From Candidatus Kapaibacterium sp. (GTDB lineage: Bacteria > Bacteroidota > Ignavibacteria > Kapaibacteriales > UBA2268): a stretch of 7,491 nucleotides of DNA. Numbering within the stretch: the stretch's first letter is position 1; each line of letters starts with the position of its first letter. Shown here one piece after another: positions 1 to 5,953 of this stretch. The notes beneath the pieces were generated by a model that ran no database searches, had not been told where the DNA came from, and was given only the letters and a program-made list of their open reading frames with translations. A program made the position numbers and the translations under genes. The stretch lies in contig JAUQWR010000582.1 of the NCBI GenBank assembly GCA_030835065.1, positions 1 through 7,491 on the forward strand. Reading direction: 5' to 3'.

Positions 1-1014
1 ACTAATAATAGCTTCTGCCCTATTGCTTTCTTTATTAAATAGTCTATTAATCCCATATATTTTTGACACACCATCGCAATTTATTGCCAGGGTTGTCAAA
101 ATTGGTATTAAATCTGGAGTATCTTCGGCATTATATTCAAATGCTTTTAAATTGCCTTTCTTCACTGAGCATTGGTTCTCTGTGCATGATAACTCGGCAC
201 CACATTCTATCAAAATATCAATAATTTCTCTATCAGGTTGTAAAGAATCAGGATTTAGATTATTTATATTTATTTCTCCATTTATTGCTGCAGCAACAAG
301 AAAAAAAGCAGCAGAACTCCAATCACCTTCAATTTTAATAGCATTAGGAATGTATCTTTGATTTCCTCTTATATGAAAGACATCATCCTCTCTATCAATC
401 AAAATTCCAAATTTTTCTAGTATTTGAATACTTAAATCAATATAGCCTTTGCTTTTTAGATTTGAGATTTTTAAAGTTGAAGAGTCATTTAGCAGTGGAA
501 GTGAAAATAAAAGTCCCGATAATACTTGCGATCCGGAACTAAAATCTAAAAAAAACTTACCCGGACTAATCATACCACTAATCGACAATGGTAAATATGA
601 ATTAGAACTCACTTGTACATTCATAGCTCTTAATACTTGAATCAAATTACTTTGATTTCTAGATAATAAGGAACCTGTACCAGTCAATTTGACGGGATAA
701 TTGAAACTAGAGAGAATTGGGGCAATAAGTCTTAATAACAATGCTGATTCACCGCAACTTAATTCGTTTGGAATTACAACAGAGCTTCTTTTTAAAATTT
801 TCAAATATTTATATTCTGAAAATTCTGTGCCCAAAGATTTGAGCAAATTCATAGTATTTTTTGAGTCTTCGCAGTCAGATAAATCAGAAATTAAAGCATC
901 ACCAGCAAGAAACCCAGCGCAAAGCGCTCTTACACTCATACTTTTAGAAGCAGGTGCATTCATTTCCAAAGAAATAGATTTTCTTAATGGCGATATCACA
1001 ATCTCATTTTTCAT
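1..1014 (-). CDS. aroA: EPSP synthase (3-phosphoshikimate 1-carboxyvinyltransferase), 3' end cut by window edge
   Basis: Step 6 of the shikimate pathway: transfers enolpyruvyl from PEP to shikimate-3-phosphate in the cytoplasm. The frame is open from an ATG at 1014 to the left edge, giving 338 residues. The family is about 410-440 long, so roughly 75-90 C-terminal residues, with the last PEP-binding Arg and Lys, are outside. Visible motifs: ASKSMSVR (K24, S25, R29; E. coli K22, S23, R27), CGESALLLR at 87-95 (R95 matches R100), SR at 118-119 (R124), GSQVLSGLL near 161-169, DWSSAAFFLVAA near 231-242, PD at 300-301 (catalytic D313) and NKESNR at 327-332 (E341 and R344). The start overlaps the 3' end of aroE-aroK by 11 bases, with no clear Shine-Dalgarno, which suggests coupled translation. 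Oddities: Ala91 stands where glyphosate-sensitive enzymes have Gly96, and Gly161 replaces the first serine of the usual SSQ. The family assignment is very secure. Confidence 0.95.
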   Translation of the reverse strand, partial: MKNEIVISPLRKSISLEMNAPASKSMSVRALCAGFLAGDALISDLSDCEDSKNTMNLLKSLGTEFSEYKYLKILKRSSVVIPNELSCGESALLLRLIAPILSSFNYPVKLTGTGSLLSRNQSNLIQVLRAMNVQVSSNSYLPLSISGMISPGKFFLDFSSGSQVLSGLLFSLPLLNDSSTLKISNLKSKGYIDLSIQILEKFGILIDREDDVFHIRGNQRYIPNAIKIEGDWSSAAFFLVAAAINGEININNLNPDSLQPDREIIDILIECGAELSCTENQCSVKKGNLKAFEYNAEDTPDLIPILTTLAINCDGVSKIYGINRLFNKESNRAEAIIS

Positions 1015-2260
1015 AGATTATTTTAATTTCCTTTTCAATATCATTTATAGTTTTATCAAAATCACTACTATTATCGACAATCAAATCGCTATTCGCAAAA
1101 TATTTATCAATTCTTGAATTGTATAGTTTCTCAAATCCATCGAAATCCTTTCTCAATGGACGAGAATTATCTTGTTTTGTTCTTTCGAAACAATCGGTCG
1201 ATTTTGAATAAATATATATTCGAAAACCGTTATTTTTTATTATTTGGCAAGAATATGGGTTTGTAATAATTCCACCGCCACAAGCAATGATACCTGTAAA
1301 TCCATCTAATTCTTTGAGATATCTCAACTCCAAATTTCTAAAGTAATCTTCTCCATATTTCTCAAAAATATAAGATATTTTCATGGATTCTTTTGATTCG
1401 ATAAATAAGTCTAAATCAATAAATTCCGTATCCAACTTTTTACTTAATTCCAATCCTAGCTTAGATTTGCCACTACCCATAAATCCAATTAAATAAATCG
1501 TATTAGTATTATGACTTTTCTCAAGCATTGACATTATATCTACAGAAAAGTCTTTGGTCAATTTTTGATTGCTGAACAATTCAAAAGCAGGCAGAGCTTG
1601 ATTAATAAGCCAATGCAGCCCGGAAATATAATTTTTACAATTTGAAAACTTACTCTGATATATATAATCTGCATTCAGAATAATTTGCTCATCTTTAATT
1701 TCATTAATCGTGCTATCCAAATCAGGTATAGTAGATATTATTATATCAAAATCAGAGAAATCGTTTGTGGAAATTGATGATAGATCAGAATATTTTTCTA
1801 ATAATTTTTGTTTGTTATTTTCTGTGCGATTATATAAACCAATATTCTTTGAATTTGATTCAGCTAATGCAATTAAAGCAGTTTCTGCAGCAGCACCTGC
1901 ACCTAACACAGCAATTCTTTTAGAGCCTAGATCAATTCCTTTTAATGAATTTATTATTCCATAAATATCAGTATTAAATCCACGCAATGGATTATCAATT
2001 AGTACTGTATTTACAGCTTCTGCTTTTTTTGATATTTCATCGACAGAATTAATTTCAGCAAAAAGCGCCTTTTTTAATGGCATCGTGGCATTAAATCCGG
2101 ATAAATTTAATTTCTTGGCTAAATCAATTGCATGGATTGAATTGTCTGAAATTATCCTTGTATAATATGAATTAATTCCAAGTTGCTCAAATAAATAGTT
2201 ATGTATTTGAGGGCTCTTGCTATGTGCAATTGGGCTGCCAAATACTGCATATTTATTCAT
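1004..2260 (-). CDS. aroE-aroK: Bifunctional shikimate dehydrogenase-shikimate kinase fusion (AroE-AroK)
   Basis: A 418-residue protein for two consecutive steps: NADPH reduction of 3-dehydroshikimate to shikimate, then ATP phosphorylation to shikimate-3-phosphate. Residues 1-247 are AroE. They show FGSPIAHSKSP with S14 and S16 for shikimate, GFNATMPLKK with catalytic K63, AVNT with N84, FNTD with D98, the dinucleotide loop GAGAAAE at 120-126, NRT at 144-146 (typical of NADP use) and GLHWLINQA with Q221. Residues 254-418 are AroK: Walker A GFMGSGKS at 259-266, DLD at 282-284, R308 in EDYFRNLE, CGGG at 327-330, the lid arginine in SRPLR (R367) and R383 in the NSRIDKYF segment. The linker is only about six residues (SHNTNT). 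The whole reading frame is intact, so this is a true fusion. The start is a single ATG that overlaps aroD by 8 bases (ATGAATAA); the stop lies inside the start of aroA. The short loop after Y201 in AroE lacks the usual YxPxxT form. Confidence 0.96.
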   Translation of the reverse strand: MNKYAVFGSPIAHSKSPQIHNYLFEQLGINSYYTRIISDNSIHAIDLAKKLNLSGFNATMPLKKALFAEINSVDEISKKAEAVNTVLIDNPLRGFNTDIYGIINSLKGIDLGSKRIAVLGAGAAAETALIALAESNSKNIGLYNRTENNKQKLLEKYSDLSSISTNDFSDFDIIISTIPDLDSTINEIKDEQIILNADYIYQSKFSNCKNYISGLHWLINQALPAFELFSNQKLTKDFSVDIMSMLEKSHNTNTIYLIGFMGSGKSKLGLELSKKLDTEFIDLDLFIESKESMKISYIFEKYGEDYFRNLELRYLKELDGFTGIIACGGGIITNPYSCQIIKNNGFRIYIYSKSTDCFERTKQDNSRPLRKDFDGFEKLYNSRIDKYFANSDLIVDNSSDFDKTINDIEKEIKIIYEK

Positions 2261-2885
2261 AATTCAAATCTTTAAGATTTTTAATAAATTCATCAATTTG
2301 AATTTGTCCTTCTGCAGTTGGATTTTCCAAATATGTATATGCCCAGGCTGCGCCAAGCAAAATTGACTCATATCTAGAAATTTTTCCCTTTGACCCCATA
2401 TTAAAAACTATCAAGTTTCTAAAATCTGAATATAAAGAATATAGCTTAATATTATCAATATACTCATTTGCAAAGCAAACATACTTCACAAAATCTGCCT
2501 TTGTATCTTTAAGTTTTATTATATCTTTATGGATCTGGTTAATATCTGGAGTAAATTCATTATAGTGAAGAGAACAAATTGATTTGACCTGGGTTTTAGA
2601 ACAAATTGAATTAATTTTATTAAAATTGATAGAGTAAAGTGAATAATCTATATCAATATAATGTGGTGATAAGTTAATAATTTCAAAAATAAAATCAATA
2701 TCTAAAACAACAGGTTTGATGATAATTGTGATGTTATTTTGCTTAAATTCTTTAATTGCATCAATAAGAAATGAATTCATTTCAGATACTCTTAATTCAA
2801 CTAATTTGGCTTTTTCAATTAATTTATTAATATTAGTAACTGAATTAAAATCAACACTTAAGCATATTTTATCCAACATGTTCAT
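2253..2885 (-). CDS. aroD: 3-dehydroquinate dehydratase, type I, divergent
   Basis: Step 3: dehydrates 3-dehydroquinate to 3-dehydroshikimate through a Schiff base on lysine. The 210-residue protein is short for type I enzymes (about 220-250). It keeps E30 and R32 in VELRVS (E46 and R48 of the enteric enzyme), SLHYNEFTP with H107 (H143), ADFVKY with the Schiff-base K134 (K170), ISR with R171 (R213) and TAEGQ with Q194 (Q236). Differences are T190 for S232, K57 where R82 is expected, and no glutamate at the E86 position (IIKPVVLD; the nearest acid is D62). The assignment rests on these motifs and on the position between aroB and aroE, where step 3 is the missing reaction. ATG codons at 2885 and 2879 are both possible starts; they overlap aroB by 17 or 11 bases. 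The family is confident; full catalytic competence is inferred from context, since no other dehydroquinase is in the window. Confidence 0.9.
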   Translation of the reverse strand: MNMLDKICLSVDFNSVTNINKLIEKAKLVELRVSEMNSFLIDAIKEFKQNNITIIIKPVVLDIDFIFEIINLSPHYIDIDYSLYSINFNKINSICSKTQVKSICSLHYNEFTPDINQIHKDIIKLKDTKADFVKYVCFANEYIDNIKLYSLYSDFRNLIVFNMGSKGKISRYESILLGAAWAYTYLENPTAEGQIQIDEFIKNLKDLNYE

Positions 2886-3891
2886 CTATGAATTCCATCA
2901 ATATGTTGATATCTATAGATTTGATTGTAGGTTTTGCAATATCGCATAAGAAAATAAAATCAATTTTGTTATTAGTAATTTTTTTGTCTTGAATAATATA
3001 ATCTTTGATAATATTTTTATCAAGCGCAAGATCAATATACTGAGCAAATATAGAATTAAACTTATTCATTTCTTTTATAATCAATGGATTGAGTAAACCA
3101 AGTTTAGCAGAAAATTCCATTGCATAAATCATTCCTTTATATACTGCCGCACCATGCTTCATATTATATTTCAATTCAATCGCATGCCCCAGAGTATGAC
3201 CAAAATTTAGAATTTTTCTTAGATTAGTTTCAAATTCATCTTTCTCAATTATTTCTGCTTTTTTCTTAGCACAAAATCTGAAATACTCATCCATTTTTGA
3301 TAAATTAATATCAGAATCTTCAGTAATAAGATCTTTAAACTGATAAAAATATTCACGATCGAAAATCACTAATGTCTTAATCAATTCTCCCAATCCGCTA
3401 ATAATCTCATCTTTAGGAAGAGAGCTCAAATAATTGGAATTACAAAGAATTTTATCAGCTTGTTTTATAGTGCCGATACAATTTTTATTATTCTGATAAT
3501 TGATAGCAGTCTTGCCACCAATTGAAGCATCAATCTGAGATAAAATAGTTGTAGGAACAAATGAATGACTTATGCCACGTTTGAAAATGGATGCAACAAA
3601 ACCAGTAAGGTCGAGCACAGCACCGCCACCAAACCCTAATAATATGGAAGACTTATCAAGATTATACTTCAAAAGTTCGGATACAAGATTTTCGACTACA
3701 TTAAAAGACTTACAATCTTCGCCATTAGGAACAACAATATGCCTAAATGCTTTAATTTCATCGAAATAGAGTCTATAAATATTTTCATCGCAAATAATTA
3801 CATGATCATCACTAAAAATATTAGCTAAAATATTTTTAGAGAATAAGATTTCGGTAATGCCTTTTGAATGTTTATAATTAATAGACTTCAT
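2869..3891 (-). CDS. aroB: 3-dehydroquinate synthase
   Basis: Step 2: converts DAHP to 3-dehydroquinate using NAD+ and a divalent metal. From the ATG at 3891 the protein has 340 residues, normal for the family. Motifs in order: FGGGAVLDLTGFVA at 87-100 (NAD-binding glycines), KRG at 104-106, VPTTILSQIDASIGGKTAIN at 112-131 with K127, KN at 136-137, GLGELIK with metal ligand E169 and K172, DEFETNLRKILNFGHTLGHA with R225 and ligand H232, and KHGAAV with ligand H246. The frame stays open upstream to 3942, but those 17 residues would lie inside aroF and do not resemble the family. The 3891 start (MKSINYKH) gives a 14-base overlap with aroF (ATGAAGTCTATTAA). IGTIKQA replaces the more usual GAFxxP, a mild divergence. 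The 3' end overlaps aroD. Confidence 0.96.
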   Translation of the reverse strand: MKSINYKHSKGITEILFSKNILANIFSDDHVIICDENIYRLYFDEIKAFRHIVVPNGEDCKSFNVVENLVSELLKYNLDKSSILLGFGGGAVLDLTGFVASIFKRGISHSFVPTTILSQIDASIGGKTAINYQNNKNCIGTIKQADKILCNSNYLSSLPKDEIISGLGELIKTLVIFDREYFYQFKDLITEDSDINLSKMDEYFRFCAKKKAEIIEKDEFETNLRKILNFGHTLGHAIELKYNMKHGAAVYKGMIYAMEFSAKLGLLNPLIIKEMNKFNSIFAQYIDLALDKNIIKDYIIQDKKITNNKIDFIFLCDIAKPTIKSIDINILMEFIDEHVG

Positions 3892-4900
3892 TGACCAAAA
3901 ACTCCTCAAGTTGAAGTGGAGTAATAGCTTGCTTACCATCAATAACAGCTTTATTTGGACTATCGTGACATTCGATCATTAACCCATCAGCACCAAGGTT
4001 CAAAGCTGCTTTTGCCAAACTAAGTACATACTTAGAATCGCCGCTTGCATGAGAAGGATCATAAATCACAGGAAGTTCAGTTTTGTCTTTTAATTCAAGA
4101 ATAGAAGCCAAATCAGGAGTATTTCTAAACACGGAATCCATCTGCTCGAAAGTTCTAATACCTCTCAAACACAAAATGATGTTGGGATTTCCAGCTTGTA
4201 TAATATATTCAGCCGCATACAAAAATTCTTTGATAGTAGCAGAAAAACCACGTTTAAGAATAATTGGTTTATGATCGTAAGAACTTAGCTTCCCGACAGA
4301 TTTCAATAGAGCATAAGAGCTCATGTTTCTCGACCCAATCTGAATAACATCAATTTTATCATAATTTTCTTCAAGTTGCTCAGCATCTAATACTTCAGTA
4401 ACGGAATACATACCATGCTTGCAAACAGCAGAAAGCATATAATCCAAGCCTTCAGAACCTAAGCCCTGAAAATCATTAGGCGAAGTTCTTGGCTTGAATG
4501 CACCACCGCGCAAAAACTTTATACCAGTAAGTGATAGTCTTTCAGCAATATTGTCAATTTGTTCTTCAGACTCAATAGCACAAGGACCAGCAATTATTAT
4601 TGGACGTTTTTTAATTGCTTCCTGAACAGAAACAGGAGTACCACTATTATAAAATTCATTTTTGGTTTGATTAAAAATCAATGTAAAAAGCTTTTTGATA
4701 AGCACAGGATTAATATTTTCATAATGCTTATCCAATAAGTTTAATATGATATCTCTTTCTCTGTTTTTATCTTCAATTTCAATTCCTGACTGCACTTTTA
4801 GATGAATTATTTCTTTAGCTAAATTAATTCTTTCAGCTAAAAGTGATATTATACTATCATCTAAATGATCAATTTTATTTCTTAATTCCGAAATTTCCAT
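3878..4900 (-). CDS. aroF: Chorismate mutase (AroQ type) - DAHP synthase (type I-beta) fusion
   Basis: First enzyme of the pathway: condenses PEP and erythrose-4-phosphate to DAHP. The product is 340 residues from the ATG at 4900. Residues 1 to about 85 form an AroQ chorismate mutase helical domain with R7, R24, K35, D44, R47 and E48 at the spacing of the E. coli enzyme (R11, R28, K39, D48, R51, E52). Residues about 98-340 form the KDO8P-synthase-like DAHP synthase barrel: GPCAIES (metal Cys107), RGGAFKPRTSP at 131-141, QIGSRNM, LKRG, DPSHASGD (His284), IECHDSP (Glu310) and IDGKQ (Asp321). In Bacillus and Listeria this N-terminal mutase arrangement gives feedback control by prephenate or chorismate, so the same is inferred here. 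The end of the mutase domain lacks the usual Gln. An in-frame TTG at 4912 would add four residues; ATG is preferred. It is first in the operon, next to the promoter gap. Confidence 0.95.
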   Translation of the reverse strand: MEISELRNKIDHLDDSIISLLAERINLAKEIIHLKVQSGIEIEDKNRERDIILNLLDKHYENINPVLIKKLFTLIFNQTKNEFYNSGTPVSVQEAIKKRPIIIAGPCAIESEEQIDNIAERLSLTGIKFLRGGAFKPRTSPNDFQGLGSEGLDYMLSAVCKHGMYSVTEVLDAEQLEENYDKIDVIQIGSRNMSSYALLKSVGKLSSYDHKPIILKRGFSATIKEFLYAAEYIIQAGNPNIILCLRGIRTFEQMDSVFRNTPDLASILELKDKTELPVIYDPSHASGDSKYVLSLAKAALNLGADGLMIECHDSPNKAVIDGKQAITPLQLEEFLVNEVY

Positions 4901-4978
4901 TTGTTTTATCAACCATTTTTAAATAATTTTCGTTACAAATATAACATTTTTTAAGATTTGAATAATAATAGTATTGCT
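4901..4978. promoter_or_regulatory. Divergent intergenic control region between aroF and aroC
   Basis: This 78-base, very AT-rich gap is the only non-coding stretch of note and must hold the start signals for the operon (minus) and for aroC (plus), unless either is transcribed from farther away. It contains a GTTA-N6-TAAC dyad at 4932-4945 and two near-identical CATTTTT(T)AA segments at 4914 and 4945, about three helical turns apart. Neither start codon has a convincing Shine-Dalgarno. A poor -7-like match, AAGATTTG at 4953-4960, could serve aroC. Binding of a regulator is speculation. Confidence 0.6.
4936..4943 (-). promoter_or_regulatory. Candidate Bacteroidota-type -7 box of the aro operon
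   Basis: Read on the minus strand the eight bases are TATATTTG, an exact match to the TAnnTTTG box used by the primary sigma factor of Bacteroidota. It would place transcription start near 4930 and give a leader of about 30 bases before the aroF ATG at 4900. The -33 TTG element is only partly matched (TTA at about the right distance), so the call is tentative. Confidence 0.45.
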
Positions 4979-5953
4979 ATGAATTCATTTGGTCGAGTTT
5001 TTAGAGTAACAGTTTTTGGCGAATCCCACGGTTCGCAAATCGGAGTAACAATTGATGGAATCCCCGCAGGTATTCCTTTGCATGAAGATGATTTCATGAA
5101 TGATATTAATTCTAGAAAACCAGGAAAAGAAGGAACTACTCCAAGGCTGGAAAAAGACACTCCTGCAATTTGTTCAGGTTTGTTCAATAATTTTACTACA
5201 GGAGCACCACTTACTATTTTATTTGAAAACAAAAATGTTAAATCATCAGATTACACAAGATCATACTTAAGACCGGGCCATTCAGACTTTCCAGCATTTG
5301 TCAGGTCTAAAGGGTTTAATGATTACCGCGGAGGAGGACACTTTTCAGGCCGTATAACTCTTCCAATTGTTGCTGCTGGAGTAATCGCAAAAAAAATTAT
5401 TGATCCTATGCATATTGAATCAAAAATAATTTCTCTAGCCAATCAAACAAATTTTGATGAAGCAATAAATATCGCCTTAGAAAAAAAGGATAGTATTGGT
5501 GGAATTATTAATTGTGATGTTTCAAATGTCCCTATAGGTTTAGGCGAGCCATTTTTTGATTCTGTTGAATCGATTTTGTCTCATGCAATGTTTTCTATTC
5601 CAGGAATAAAAGGAATTGAATTTGGAAAAGGTTTTAAAGCTGCTGAAATGTATGGTTCGGATTATAATGATAATTTTATTGATGCAAGTGGTAAAACTTC
5701 TACAAACAATTCCGGTGGTATAAATGGTGGCTTGACTAATGGCAATAATATTACATTCAATTTGGCTGTCAGACCTACTGCTTCTATATCTCTAAAACAA
5801 AGTTATATTGATACTGAAAATAATTCAATAATAGAGCACGAGCTAAGCGGCAGGCACGACACTTGCTTTGCACTAAGACTATCACCTGTTATTAATGCAA
5901 TGACTGCAATCGCAATTGCAGATTTAAAACTAATCGCTTCTAGCTTTGCTTAA
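4979..5953 (+). CDS. aroC: Chorismate synthase
   Basis: Step 7: FMN-dependent 1,4-elimination of phosphate from EPSP to give chorismate. From the ATG at 4979 (MNSFGRVFRVTVFGESHG, the family's usual N-terminus) the protein is 324 residues. Motifs: GESHG at 14-18, SRKPG, TTPRLEKD, YLRPGHSD, YRGGGHFSGRITLP with VAAGVIAKK, GLGEPFFDSVES, FSIPGIKGIEFGKGF, NNSGGINGGLTNGN, RPTASI and GRHDTC followed by RLSPV. All family signatures are present, so it should be active. It is shorter than most (about 350-400), largely because the stretch after the VAAGVIAKK helix is compressed. An upstream in-frame TTG at 4958 would add seven residues with no family support. It is divergent from the aro operon, completing the pathway, and its last 24 bases overlap the 3' end of the opposing SbcC-like gene. 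Confidence 0.96.
   Translation: MNSFGRVFRVTVFGESHGSQIGVTIDGIPAGIPLHEDDFMNDINSRKPGKEGTTPRLEKDTPAICSGLFNNFTTGAPLTILFENKNVKSSDYTRSYLRPGHSDFPAFVRSKGFNDYRGGGHFSGRITLPIVAAGVIAKKIIDPMHIESKIISLANQTNFDEAINIALEKKDSIGGIINCDVSNVPIGLGEPFFDSVESILSHAMFSIPGIKGIEFGKGFKAAEMYGSDYNDNFIDASGKTSTNNSGGINGGLTNGNNITFNLAVRPTASISLKQSYIDTENNSIIEHELSGRHDTCFALRLSPVINAMTAIAIADLKLIASSFA

Noticed and set aside
701..1117. Plus-strand open frame of 138 codons, and similar ones at 23-361, 449-640, 1710-1964, 2716-2949, 3572-3769 and 4083-4274
   Set aside because: Each lies antisense to a well-supported aro gene with clear family motifs, and the predicted peptides show no recognisable domain.
3892..3942. Upstream extension of aroB by 17 codons
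   Set aside because: It would lie inside the 3' end of aroF and lacks similarity to the AroB N-terminus; the ATG at 3891 gives a normal length and a short overlap like the other junctions.
4875..4930. Transcription attenuator or leader peptide before aroF
   Set aside because: No Trp, Tyr or Phe codon run and no competing hairpins are visible in the short leader.
4951..5232. Minus-strand open frame of 93 codons antisense to the start of aroC
   Set aside because: It covers the strongly conserved GESHG region of aroC and the divergent promoter gap; its peptide resembles no family I know.
5904..5921. Perfect 7-base hairpin CTGCAAT-CGCA-ATTGCAG near the end of aroC, considered as a terminator
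   Set aside because: It lies within coding sequence for an alternating Ala-Ile stretch, which makes such symmetry likely, and no T-run follows on either strand.
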